Below, one piece after another: positions 42,836 to 50,644 of a stretch of DNA of 64,000 nt. The stretch is taken from assembly GCA_963757135.1 (NCBI GenBank), contig CAVWQE010000004.1, positions 1,178,001 through 1,242,000 on the forward strand. Direction: 5' to 3'. The stretch is from Gp1-AA145 sp963757135 (GTDB lineage Bacteria; Acidobacteriota; Terriglobia; Terriglobales; Acidobacteriaceae). Within the stretch, counting starts at the first letter, position 1, and each line of letters begins with the position of its first letter. The position numbers and the translations under genes are program-made. The notes beneath the pieces are model-generated. The model was not told the origin of the DNA. It was given only the letters and a program-made list of their open reading frames with translations, and ran no database searches.

Positions 42836-43202
42836 TAAGGGCTAAAGCCCTGTCGTTACTAATTCTGTTCGGCACCGCTGAAGCCGTGCCTTTCCCGGCC
42901 TTGCACGACCTTATACTCCCGCAATGTCCGCATTAGGGGCGGGTGCCATCAGCCGCCGAGCGGCGCAAGACAATTGGCAAACAAATCATCTGCGAAGTTG
43001 TCAAAGCCGCTGCTTCGAATAACCTGATCCCGTAGGGATCCTCGATAATGCCCGGCGTTTCAACGCCGGGTTGTTGCCGCAACAGATGGAAGTGCCGTCG
43101 GCACGACCGAAGTTTCCACCGTCCCTAACGGGACTTCGTCATCGTACCCACGGCCCCCGGGCGTTAAAACGCCGGGCTATTGGCAACTGTCCCTCTGGGA
43201 TA
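42836..43202. repeat. palindrome cluster between pyrH and tsf
   Basis: A series of small palindromes: GGGCTAAAGCCC, GGCACCGCTGAAGCCGTGCC, CCCGTAGGGATC, CCCGGCGTTTCAACGCCGGG, GTGCCGTCGGCAC and GGCGTTAAAACGCC. They are kin to those at 10.5-10.9 kb and 44.2 kb. I see no gene in 42807-43335. Confidence 0.6.
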
Positions 43203-43337
43203 GAGTTTTATCGAGTGTTTGTCCCCGAATGTTTTGCGAAACTAGGGAAACGGGCATGAGAGGAGCACCCGAAGCTCTGCCCTCAGAACCGTCCGCATCT
43301 GCGATCGAACGGAAGATCAGCATTAGCCGGTTACTGA

Positions 43338-43366
43338 AAAAAAGGGCGCCTTTCGGTGCCCTTTTT
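43338..43366 (-). terminator. bidirectional-looking terminator after tsf
   Basis: A 12-bp stem, AAAAAGGGCGCC/GGTGCCCTTTTT with one G-U pair, encloses TTTC. It begins one base after the tsf stop. A- and T-runs on both sides let it work in either direction. Confidence 0.8.
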
Positions 43367-43367
43367 A

Positions 43368-44021
43368 CTACTCCGGTTTTTGTTCCGGCTTTGAGATGGC
43401 GATGGTTTCACCGGCGTCGCCGACCTTAAACCGCGCAAAGCGCCGGACGGAAATGTTCTCGCCAAGCTTGCCGATTTTGGTGGTGATCAGCTGCGAGATA
43501 GAGACGGTCTGGTCCTTGATGAAAGGCTGCTCGTAGAGGCAGACCTCCTCGTAGAACTTGCCCATTTTGCCGGCGACCATCTTCTCCGCAATCTCCGGCG
43601 GTTTGCCGCTGGCGATGGCTTGCGCAAGGTAAATATCCTTCTCGCGCGCCAAGTCAGCGGGCGTGACGTCTTCCTTGCGCACGAACTTCGGATCGCTGGC
43701 CGCGATGTGCATGGCAATATCGTGCACCAGTTCCTTGAAGTCTTCGGTGCGGGCGACGAAATCGCTCTCGCAGTTGACTTCGACCAGCACGCCGATCTTG
43801 CCTCCGGCATGGATATATTCGGCGACGGCGCCTTCGCTGGTCACGCGCGTGGCCTTCTTTGCGGCAACGGACACCCCCTTCTTGCGCAGGACGACAACCG
43901 CCTGCTCAAAATCGCCTTTGGCTTCGGTCAGGGCCTGCTTGCAATCCATCATCGGCGCTCCGGTTTTTTCGCGGAGCTCTTTTACTTGTGCTGCGGTGAT
44001 ATTCACGGTAGTTGTGCTCAT
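43368..44021 (-). CDS. tsf: elongation factor Ts
   Basis: A 217-residue nucleotide exchange factor for EF-Tu. VKELREKTGAPMMDCKQAL at residues 12-30 is the UBA-like and TDVPxx-equivalent region. EVNCESDFVAR near 80 and DIAMHIAASDPKFV near 101 follow. It is the short type, without the long C-terminal domain of E. coli EF-Ts. The ATG at 44021 is preferred over an upstream frame of repeat origin. It is downstream of rpsB copy 1, with 382 bp of repeats between, rather than directly adjoining as usual. Confidence 0.96.
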   Translation of the reverse strand: MSTTTVNITAAQVKELREKTGAPMMDCKQALTEAKGDFEQAVVVLRKKGVSVAAKKATRVTSEGAVAEYIHAGGKIGVLVEVNCESDFVARTEDFKELVHDIAMHIAASDPKFVRKEDVTPADLAREKDIYLAQAIASGKPPEIAEKMVAGKMGKFYEEVCLYEQPFIKDQTVSISQLITTKIGKLGENISVRRFARFKVGDAGETIAISKPEQKPE

Positions 44022-44028
44022 AAATTCT

Positions 44029-44402
44029 GTCGTCAGTCCTTGGTCGTCGGTCGTCGGCAAACCTCGCGTCCGAAAACCACGCCGGTATAAAATTTTACCC
44101 GCGCCGTTTGCAAATCGCGCGGGCCCTGATTCCGTGCTATTGGAGATTTGTGCCGTCCCTTACGGGACTCGCTCATTTGCGCGATCTACCCAGGACTTAC
44201 GTCCTGGGCTAACGCATTCCGCCCCTTCGGGGCTGGAGCATCTGCAGGGGCTAAAGCCCCGCCGCGTTTTGCTCTTTCGGCACGGCTGAAGCCGTACCCT
44301 GATACAAACCTTAAGCCCTTATCATTCCGAACCCGCCTCTTCGAGGCCGGCGTTGCAGTGGACCCGACTGGCCAACGGCCGACGACGAACGACCGACGAC
44401 GC
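44029..44402. repeat. repeat-filled gap between tsf and rpsB copy 1
   Basis: Heptad runs of the GGTCGTC type lie at 44029-44058 and, inverted, at 44371-44402, next to the ends of both genes. Between them, 44151-44301 carries the palindrome series CCGTCCC..GGGACTC, CCCAGGACTTACGTCCTGGG, CCGCCCCTTCGGGGCTG, GGGGCTAAAGCCCC and GGCACGGCTGAAGCCGT. No gene is seen. Confidence 0.65.
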
Positions 44403-44403
44403 T

Positions 44404-45330
44404 CTACAGCGTTTGATGCTCGACTTCGGGCGTTTCAACTGTGGTGTCGGCGGTCGCTGCTTTCTTGCGTGTTCCTGGCCCCAGCACCTCTTCCATGCTG
44501 ATGTCGTCGGTTGCGGCTTCACCCTTGAATTCGGGCGCCTGATCATCGGCTGCCAGCAACCCTTCGATCGGTGCTTCAACGGCGGCGGCTTCTGCCTGTT
44601 GGGCCTCGCCAACGCTGGCCGCTAAGTCGGCAGTCTGCTTGTCATTCAACAGCTGCGAGCCCTCGACAACTGAGTCGGCAATCTTGGAGGCGAACAAGCG
44701 AATCGCGCGCAGCGCGTCGTCGTTGCCCGGAATTACGTAATCAACTTCCGTGGGATCGCAATTGGTATCAACAACCGCGACCACCGGAATGCCCAGCTTG
44801 CGGGCTTCGCGCACGGCGATCTGCTCTTTGTTCGAGTCGATCACGAACACCGCGTCCGGCAACCGGCTCAGGTTCTTAATGCCCGCCAGGTTCGCCTGCA
44901 GGTGCTTGCGCTCACGTTCCAGCTTGATGACTTCTTTCTTCGGCAGCAACTCGTAACGGCCATCCGTGGCCATTTCATCGAGCTCTTTCAGTCGCTTCAC
45001 GGACTTTTGCACGGTCACCCAATTGGTGAGCAGTCCGCCCAGCCAGCGCTGGTTGATATAGAAACTTCCGGCGCGAGTCGCTTCTTCGGATATCGCGTCC
45101 TGGGCTTGGCGCTTAGTGCCGACGAAAAGAACGGTCTTTCCAGCCGCGCTCAGATCGGCCACAAACTTGGATGCCTCTTTGAACATCTTCAGCGTCTTTT
45201 GCAGATCGATAATGTAAATTCCATTGCGCTCACCGAAGATGAACTCTTTCATCTTAGGGTTCCAGCGCTTCGTTTGATGCCCGAAGTGAACACCTGCTTC
45301 GAGCAACTCCTTCATGGTGATGTTAGCCAA
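44404..45330 (-). CDS. rpsB: 30S ribosomal protein S2, copy 1
   Basis: A 308-residue S2 of the small subunit. It starts at a TTG (TTGGCTAAC) with AGGAGG 4 nt before it. Residues 1-227 are a normal S2, with VHFGHQTKRWNPKM, YIIDLQKT, NQRWLGGLLTNW and VDTNCDPTEVDYVIPGND. The last 81 residues are an acidic Ala/Glu/Thr tail. A second copy at 46714-47586 differs in the first 227 residues only at positions 81, 85, 153, 220 and 222. This copy is next to tsf, the usual position, and is probably the ancestral one. Confidence 0.95.
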   Translation of the reverse strand: MANITMKELLEAGVHFGHQTKRWNPKMKEFIFGERNGIYIIDLQKTLKMFKEASKFVADLSAAGKTVLFVGTKRQAQDAISEEATRAGSFYINQRWLGGLLTNWVTVQKSVKRLKELDEMATDGRYELLPKKEVIKLERERKHLQANLAGIKNLSRLPDAVFVIDSNKEQIAVREARKLGIPVVAVVDTNCDPTEVDYVIPGNDDALRAIRLFASKIADSVVEGSQLLNDKQTADLAASVGEAQQAEAAAVEAPIEGLLAADDQAPEFKGEAATDDISMEEVLGPGTRKKAATADTTVETPEVEHQTL

Positions 45331-45428
45331 AAAACCTCCTTTTAAGTCTGCATCCTTCGTTCAAATTGCGAACTCGGGATTGCTTTCCCGTCCCCGCACT
45401 TGTGGAGCACGGGAAGAATTGTAAAACC

Positions 45429-45530
45429 AGCTTTTAGCTATTAGCTCCTAAGCTTTTAGCTAACAGCAAAAACGAAACCCTTGTCATTCCGAACTCGCAC
45501 GCAAAGCGGGCGAGAGAGGAACCTTACGAA
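45429..45530. repeat. AGCT heptads and GTCATTCCGA element upstream of rpsB copy 1
   Basis: AGCT recurs at 7-8 bp steps across 45429-45467 (AGCTTTT, AGCTATT, AGCTCCTA, AGCTTTT, AGCTAAC). From 45482 a copy of the GTCATTCCGAAC..GAGGAACC element follows. They separate rpsI from rpsB copy 1. Confidence 0.6.
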
Positions 45531-45565
45531 GCGTCGATGCCAGCACGGACGGCGGCGAGACACAA

Positions 45566-45961
45566 CTACCGTTTGCTGAACTGGAACCGCTTTCTCGCGC
45601 CTTTTTGGCCGTACTTCTTGCGCTCTTTGCCGCGAGCATCGCGGCTGACCAGTCCTTCAGCTTTTAGCTTCTTGCGCAGATCGGCGTTGAACAGCATCAA
45701 CGCGCGCGCGATACCCAGCTTCACGGCGTCGGCCTGGCCGTTCACGCCGCCGCCGGAAACATTGGCCAACACGTTGAAGTTCGCGGCCAACTCGACCGAA
45801 ACCAGCGATTGTTTGGCGCTAGCCCGCTGCGACTCGGTCACGAAATACTTGTCGAACGCCAGTCCGTTGACTTTGAAATCTCCGCTGCCCGGGCGCAAGA
45901 AAACACGGGCCACGGCGGTCTTGCGCCGTCCCGTTCCGTAGTATTGAACTAAATCAGCCAT
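45566..45961 (-). CDS. rpsI: 30S ribosomal protein S9
   Basis: A 131-residue S9. YYGTGRRKTAVARVFLRPG at the start, VSGGGVNGQADAVKLGIARAL in the middle and RKKYGQKGARKRFQFSKR at the end are diagnostic; the last Arg reaches the P-site tRNA. It follows rplM, with 141 bp of heptad repeats between, and precedes rpsB copy 1. Confidence 0.97.
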   Translation of the reverse strand: MADLVQYYGTGRRKTAVARVFLRPGSGDFKVNGLAFDKYFVTESQRASAKQSLVSVELAANFNVLANVSGGGVNGQADAVKLGIARALMLFNADLRKKLKAEGLVSRDARGKERKKYGQKGARKRFQFSKR

Positions 45962-45966
45962 TATTA

Positions 45967-46097
45967 AGCTCTCAGCTCTCAGCCGTCAGCTCTCAGCTTG
46001 TTCCCGCTGAGATGCGGCATTTACCTTTCTCAAAAGTCAATTATCCAAAGCCTATTCCGGCCGCTTTAGCTGAGAGCCGACAGCTGACAGCTAAGAA
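45967..46097. repeat. AGCT heptad repeats between rplM and rpsI
   Basis: Two runs, 45967-45998 (AGCTCTC, AGCTCTC, AGCCGTC, AGCTCTC) and 46066-46097 (AGCTGAG, AGCCGAC, AGCTGAC, AGCTAAG), bracket the gap. They are close to inverted copies of each other and could pair into one long hairpin in the transcript. Confidence 0.6.
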
Positions 46098-46102
46098 CTG
46101 GC

Positions 46103-46543
46103 TTACGCCCGCGCGAGCAATTCTTTCGCTTCCGGTTTCTGCGCGGCGTGCGGGTGCTTGTCGCCCTTGTACACTTTCAGCTTGGTGAACATGTGCGTGC
46201 CCATCTTCGTCTTCGGCAGCATGCGCTTCACGGCGTCTTCAATGATCCACTCGGGCTTGCGCACGACGCGCTTTTTGAATTCCTCCGAGCGCAGACCGCC
46301 GGGGTATCCCGTGTAGCGGTGATAGACCTTCTGGTCGGCCTTCAGTCCGGTGACCTTTATCTTCTCGGCATTGATCACGACTACATGGTCGCCGGTATCG
46401 ATAAACGGCGTGTATTTCGGATTCTCTTTGCCCATCAAAATGCGGGCCACTTGCGAGGCAAGACGGCCGAGCGCCTGACCAGAGGCGTCCACGACATACC
46501 ACTTGCGCGCAATTTCCCCCGCTTTGGGGAAATACGTTGACAT
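46103..46543 (-). CDS. rplM: 50S ribosomal protein L13
   Basis: A 146-residue L13 with KWYVVDASGQALGRLASQVA, KYTPFIDTGDHVVVINAEKI, YRHTGYPGGL-like YHRYTGYPGGLRSEEF and AVKRMLPKTKMG. The length is normal. It is the second gene after rpsB copy 2 in the direction of transcription; the usual rplM-rpsI pair is kept. Confidence 0.97.
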   Translation of the reverse strand: MSTYFPKAGEIARKWYVVDASGQALGRLASQVARILMGKENPKYTPFIDTGDHVVVINAEKIKVTGLKADQKVYHRYTGYPGGLRSEEFKKRVVRKPEWIIEDAVKRMLPKTKMGTHMFTKLKVYKGDKHPHAAQKPEAKELLARA

Positions 46544-46713
46544 GCTGATCTCCCAAAAAAGTATGAAGACTGAAAGAAGACCGCTGAGTTACCCAATTAC
46601 TCCACAAAAGCGCCGAAGGCGCAGGGCCACCAGGCGGGCAACCGCAGAACTACCCACATAAGAATAGAGAAGGAAGTGCTTGCTTGTCAACGAGCAAGGT
46701 GGGGCAGGGCTTC

Positions 46714-47586
46714 CTACGTCGAAGCAACTTTAGGAGTGAATGCCACGAACTCATCCTCTGGCTCCGGCGGAGGGATAGCCATGGCGCCGGAGCGGAGGTG
46801 TGGTTTGGGTTTCCGCGGAACGCGAACAGGGGCGTCTGGATCGCCAAGAAGAGGTGGATCGGTCCAAGGTGTTGCTGTCGCGGGCCCTCCCTGCGTGGCG
46901 TCCGATAGTTGCGACCCCTCCAAAACGAAATCGGCAATCTTCGACGCGAACAAACGGATCGCACGCAACGCGTCATCGTTGCCCGGGATCACATAATCCA
47001 CTTCGGTCGGGTCGCAATTCGTATCGACCACAGCCACGACCGGGATGCCCAGCTTCCGCGCCTCGCGCACCGCGATCTGCTCTTTGTTCGAGTCGATCAC
47101 GAAGACCGCATCCGGCAATCGGCTCAGGTGCTTAATGCCCGCCAGGTTCGCCTGCAGATGCTTGCGCTCGCGTTCCAGCTTGATAACTTCTTTCTTCGGC
47201 AGCAGCTCGTAGCGGCCATCCGTGGCCATCTCATCGAGCTCTTTCAACCGCTTCACGGACTTTTGCACGGTCACCCAATTGGTGAGTAGCCCGCCCAGCC
47301 AGCGCTGGTTGATGTAAAAGCTTCCGGCGCGGCCCGCTTCTTCAGCGATCGCATCCTGGGCCTGACGCTTGGTGCCGACGAAGAGGACCGTCTTGCCTGC
47401 GGCGCTCAGGTCGGCCACAAACTTTGACGCCTCCTTGAACATCTTCAGCGTCTTTTGCAGATCGATGATGTAAATGCCGTTGCGCTCACCGAAGATGAAT
47501 TCCTTCATCTTGGGGTTCCAGCGTTTCGTCTGATGCCCGAAGTGAACACCCGCTTCGAGCAATTCTTTCATGGTGATGTTAGCCAC
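46714..47586 (-). CDS. rpsB: 30S ribosomal protein S2, copy 2 (paralogue)
   Basis: A 290-residue S2 that starts at GTG (47586), 2 bp after the fmdB-like stop. Residues 1-227 match copy 1 except for Ala81, Gly85, His153, Phe220 and Leu222. The DNA differs mostly at third positions. After EGSQL the two diverge completely. Here the tail is 63 residues, rich in Pro and ending TPKVAST, with DPDAPVRVPRKPKP. The lack of stops, normal codons and conserved residues suggest a working gene. It is upstream of rplM, where S2 is not normally found. Confidence 0.92.
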   Translation of the reverse strand: MANITMKELLEAGVHFGHQTKRWNPKMKEFIFGERNGIYIIDLQKTLKMFKEASKFVADLSAAGKTVLFVGTKRQAQDAIAEEAGRAGSFYINQRWLGGLLTNWVTVQKSVKRLKELDEMATDGRYELLPKKEVIKLERERKHLQANLAGIKHLSRLPDAVFVIDSNKEQIAVREARKLGIPVVAVVDTNCDPTEVDYVIPGNDDALRAIRLFASKIADFVLEGSQLSDATQGGPATATPWTDPPLLGDPDAPVRVPRKPKPHLRSGAMAIPPPEPEDEFVAFTPKVAST

Positions 47587-47588
47587 TC

Positions 47589-47924
47589 TTACTTCTTCCC
47601 AGAGTTCTTGGATGTTGATTCGGCATTCACCTTGCTGTCCTTCTTCGTGCCCGAATCCTTGTCCCTCGATCCCGAGTCTTTCGCGGAATCGCCCTTGCCA
47701 TCGGAATCGGACTTCGACTCTGAACTGGATCCCGAGCCGGAGGATTTCTTGGCATAGTCGGTCACGTACCATCCCGATCCCTTGAACTGCACGGCTGGCG
47801 CGGAGATCATCTGTTCGACCTTGCCGCCGCACTCGGGGCACCTCTTGACCATGGGGTCAGAAAATCGCTGAATGCGTTCAAAACGATGACCGCATTTCTT
47901 GCACTCATATTCGTATAGGGGCAT
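47589..47924 (-). CDS. FmdB-family zinc-ribbon protein
   Basis: A 111-residue protein starting MPLYEYECKKCGHRFERIQR, with CPECGGKVEQMISAPAVQFKG next; this is the FmdB/CxxC_CxxC_SSSS family. After VTDYAKKSS the C-terminal 45 residues are almost only Ser, Lys, Asp and Gly and probably disordered. FmdB proteins are putative regulators; the role is not established. It lies 2 bp before rpsB copy 2, so they are surely co-transcribed. Confidence 0.85.
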   Translation of the reverse strand: MPLYEYECKKCGHRFERIQRFSDPMVKRCPECGGKVEQMISAPAVQFKGSGWYVTDYAKKSSGSGSSSESKSDSDGKGDSAKDSGSRDKDSGTKKDSKVNAESTSKNSGKK

Positions 47925-47932
47925 GGAATGTG

Positions 47933-48185
47933 TGGCGCGGACATTCTTGTCCGCGAATGGAGCTACTCCGATTCTAGCAAAGCCCGTGTGGCGCGGACAC
48001 TCCCTTCGGCAGCCTCAGGGTAACCATCCATCCGAGTAGCGCAAACATCACTGTGGTTTTGGGCGGCGTATGCCTTGCAGCGAAAGCTGCTCGGACACGA
48101 ATGTCCGAGCCACACGTTTCTTGCCGACCCGCTCGGACAAGGTCTGCCCTGAGCCAAGTCGAAGGGAATGTCCGAGCCACACATT
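47933..48185. repeat. CGGACA..TGTCCG palindromes between fmdB-like gene and rsmI
   Basis: At least four copies of the GTGTGGCTCGGACATTC type lie here, for example GCGGACATTCTTGTCCGC near 47937-47954 and CTCGGACACGAATGTCCGAG near 48091-48110. A CTGCCCTGAGCCAAGTCGAAGGG motif lies near 48142-48165. The same elements occur within uvrD and trmFO. No gene is seen in 47925-48222. Confidence 0.65.
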
Positions 48186-48222
48186 CCATCTGAGAGTCAC
48201 AGGCAATGCTACACTCCCGCCT

Positions 48223-49077
48223 ATGACCGCAGCGGATGATCTGCCGCCTGGCCTTTACCTGGTTGCCACGCCCATCGGCAACCTCGAGGACATCACTCTG
48301 CGTGCAATTCGCGTACTCAAGCAAGCAGATCTGATTGCCTGCGAGGATACGCGCCAGACACAAAAGCTGCTCAATCACTACGCGATCGAGAAGCCGACAA
48401 TCAGCTATCACGAACACAATGAAGCCTCGCGCGCAGCGGAGTTATTTGAGAAGCTCGCAGCCGGTGCAAAGATTGCAATGGTCAGCGACGCCGGGACCCC
48501 TGGCATTTCCGACCCCGGATTTCGGCTGATTGCGCTGGCAATCGAACGCGACATTCCGGTCATCCCTATTCCGGGACCAGTTGCTTTTGTCGCCGCCCTT
48601 GTGGGCAGCGGGTTTCCTCTACACCCGGTCACGTTTCGCGGATTTCTGCCGCCGAAGTCGGGCGCGCGTCGCCGAGAACTGGAAAATATCAGGCACTCGC
48701 AGCAGGCCGAAATCTTTTATGAGGCGCCGCACCGTATCGTCGAGACGTTAGAAGATTCCGTCGCCGTTCTCGGTCCTAACCGGCGCGTTGCCATCGCTCG
48801 CGAGTTGACCAAGATTCACGAAGAGTTTCTGCGTGGAACTGCGGCCGAGGTTCTGGAAATATTAAAGAGTCGCGGCGAAGTCAAAGGCGAGATCGTTCTG
48901 CTCATCGGCCCGGCTTCACCTGAAGAGATAGCGCCTGCGACCGTCTCTGTCCGCGACCGCGTCGAGCAACTCATGCGCGACGAAAATCTGGACGAAAAAT
49001 CCGCGCTCAAGAAAGCCGCGAAAGAGAAAAAGATTTCGAAGAGCGAGGCTTACAGAGAGTTGCAACGCGAGAAGTGA
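48223..49077 (+). CDS. rsmI: 16S rRNA (cytidine(1402)-2'-O)-methyltransferase
   Basis: A 284-residue SAM-dependent methyltransferase of the tetrapyrrole methylase fold. LYLVATPIGNLEDITLRAI is at the start, IACEDTRQTQKLL near 45, VSDAGTPGISDPG near 88 and IFYEAPHRIVETL near 167. The C-terminal helical part (SVRDRVEQLMRDENLDEKSA) is the RsmI extension. The ATG at 48223 is chosen because the open frame before it consists of palindromic repeats. Confidence 0.95.
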   Translation: MTAADDLPPGLYLVATPIGNLEDITLRAIRVLKQADLIACEDTRQTQKLLNHYAIEKPTISYHEHNEASRAAELFEKLAAGAKIAMVSDAGTPGISDPGFRLIALAIERDIPVIPIPGPVAFVAALVGSGFPLHPVTFRGFLPPKSGARRRELENIRHSQQAEIFYEAPHRIVETLEDSVAVLGPNRRVAIARELTKIHEEFLRGTAAEVLEILKSRGEVKGEIVLLIGPASPEEIAPATVSVRDRVEQLMRDENLDEKSALKKAAKEKKISKSEAYRELQREK

Positions 49078-49123
49078 TCCTGAATGGATCGGTTCTGCCG
49101 ATCTTCGCACTGAGGTTAGGATT

Positions 49124-49363
49124 GTGTTTCTTAAGCTGCTAGGCGCGATTTCGAAGATAGAGGTTATCGCAACAGGCAAGGGGATCCGTGAGCTTCGACG
49201 GTTACGGAAGCGCTACGGCGGGCGTCGTTGGCGAAAACTGAAAGGAATCGCCAAAGTCGAACTCTCCGATGGTACGATCTGCATAGTTGAACTGCACTGG
49301 TATGAGGCCCACGGAGTTGGCCAGAAAGAACACAAGATCAAGCGTATCCTGGACGAATTATGA
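49124..49363 (+). CDS. small basic protein, coupled to the next gene
   Basis: A 79-residue protein starting at a GTG with GAGG 9 nt upstream. It has a Lys/Arg-rich first half (GIRELRRLRKRYGGRRWRKLKG) and a beta-like second half (AKVELSDGTICIVELHWYEAHG) ending KHKIKRIL-like. I cannot name the family. Its TGA overlaps the ATG of the next gene (ATGA). A two-gene layout of small basic then acidic products recalls toxin-antitoxin pairs, but nothing in the sequence proves that. Confidence 0.65.
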   Translation: MFLKLLGAISKIEVIATGKGIRELRRLRKRYGGRRWRKLKGIAKVELSDGTICIVELHWYEAHGVGQKEHKIKRILDEL

Positions 49364-49587
49364 GACGTGGCGAAAAGACTTTTGTAGTCTGCGTGAGCAA
49401 TCGGGGCTACCCTGCATCACTTGAATTGCGCAAACTGTATGAGTCGTTACCTGACGACGGTGCAGCCAAATTGCATCAAATTCGGGTAATTGATGAATCT
49501 GGCGAGGACTACCTTTACCCGGAACAATATTTCGTTCCGGTGCAACTGCCACAAGCAGCGGAGAGGGCAATACTCCGAGCCAGATAG
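49360..49587 (+). CDS. small protein of unknown function, second gene of a coupled pair
   Basis: A 75-residue protein: EKTFVVCVSNRGYPASLELRK, then VIDESGEDYLYPEQYFVPVQL and a short helix. The pattern of a short beta-sheet with DESGEDYLYP recurs, as far as I recall, in many uncharacterised bacterial proteins. It starts inside the stop of the preceding gene, which implies linked translation. No DNA-binding motif is seen. Confidence 0.65.
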   Translation: MRRGEKTFVVCVSNRGYPASLELRKLYESLPDDGAAKLHQIRVIDESGEDYLYPEQYFVPVQLPQAAERAILRAR

Positions 49588-49607
49588 TTTCAGGAACTCC
49601 CTCAGGG

Positions 49608-49976
49608 TTAACCCTTTGGCTGCTGATACAGCCCGATCACGTTCCCGCCTGGATCTTTGAAGCGCGCAGTAATCTCGGGCGCATCGGCGCCGATTGCCTG
49701 CACAGCCAAGCCGCCGTTCCCGGTGATCAGCTGGATCGTGCTCTCCGCGTCATCAACCATAATGTAAACCAGCATTCCGGGCGCTGACGCCGGAGGACGT
49801 CCCAGCACAAACGTCCCGCTGACCTGGCCAACCGCATCGTCAAATGCAGTCGAGCCATCTCCACGTTTACGCATCTTCCAGCCGAAAACTTTCTGATAGA
49901 AGCCGGCGGAACGTTCGACATCAGTGGCCGGTAATTCGATATAGCAGATTTTGCCGTTTCCGTAAGTGGGAGCCAT
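49608..49976 (-). CDS. VOC family protein (glyoxalase-like)
   Basis: A 122-residue protein of the vicinal-oxygen-chelate fold. It has YIELPATDVERSAGFYQKVFGWK near 13-35 and a second beta-alpha-beta unit ending RFKDPGGNVIGLYQQPKG. The metal ligands are not all evident. Such proteins include lyases, dioxygenases and resistance proteins; the substrate is unknown. It is 6 bp downstream of the yqeY-like stop region, reading towards the small-gene pair. Confidence 0.85.
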   Translation of the reverse strand: MAPTYGNGKICYIELPATDVERSAGFYQKVFGWKMRKRGDGSTAFDDAVGQVSGTFVLGRPPASAPGMLVYIMVDDAESTIQLITGNGGLAVQAIGADAPEITARFKDPGGNVIGLYQQPKG

Positions 49977-49982
49977 ACATTC

Positions 49983-50441
49983 CTACTTTCCCGCCAGTTC
50001 TTTCTTCACCGCTTCGCTCACCACTTTTCCGTCCACGCGCATGCCTTGCGAAGCGAACTTTGCCATGGCGTTCTTCATGACCGTACCCATGTCCTTCATG
50101 GTCGGCGAGCCCATTTCGGCGATGACGGCCTTCACTCCGGCGGCAATGTCGTCTTCGCTCGCGGCCTTCGGCAGATAACTTTCGATCACCACAATCTCCG
50201 CCGATTCCTTGTCGGCCATTTCCTGGCGTCCGCCTTTGGTGAACTGCTCGACGGAGTCTTTGCGCTGCTTGATCAGCGTGCTCAACACCTGTTGGGCTTC
50301 TTTCTCGTCGAGGTCGGCCATCTTCTCGATTTTGCGGTTCATCAACGCACTCTTCACCATGCGAAGAGTCGAGAGCCGGGCTTCGTCACGCGCTTTCATG
50401 GCGGCGGTGATATCTTTTTGAATCTGGTCAACTAGAGACAT
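49983..50441 (-). CDS. GatB/YqeY domain protein
   Basis: A 152-residue helical protein of the YqeY family: SLVDQIQKDITAAMKARDEARLSTLRMVKSA at the start, RKDSVEQFTKGGRQEMADKE, VVIESYLPKAASEDDI and GTVMKNAMAKFASQGMRVDG. The family resembles the C-terminal tail domain of GatB and may bind tRNA or assist amidation; its role is not settled. I chose the ATG at 50441, since the upstream frame runs through CACGGAG repeats. Confidence 0.9.
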   Translation of the reverse strand: MSLVDQIQKDITAAMKARDEARLSTLRMVKSALMNRKIEKMADLDEKEAQQVLSTLIKQRKDSVEQFTKGGRQEMADKESAEIVVIESYLPKAASEDDIAAGVKAVIAEMGSPTMKDMGTVMKNAMAKFASQGMRVDGKVVSEAVKKELAGK

Positions 50442-50644
50442 GGTGGGATTATACGGCCACTCATCACGGAGGCACGGAGACACGGAGAATGTTTGAGATC
50501 GCGTAATCGGGAAGCTGGGGAATCTTAATGCTGCTCGCTGGGAGGCGTCGTGCTTCGAATCAACACTGCCGATTAGCATGTTTCACTATTACAGAATTTC
50601 TCTCCGTGCCTCCGTGGTGAAATGATCTTTTACGATCTTGCAAA

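Noticed and set aside
46714..47841. 375-aa form of rpsB copy 2
   Set aside because: The extra N-terminus is the fmdB-like gene read in another frame; S2 begins at the GTG at 47586.
48070..48222. Longer start for rsmI
   Set aside because: The extra 51 codons are palindromic repeat sequence, while the family start MTAADDLPPGLYLVATPIGN is at 48223.
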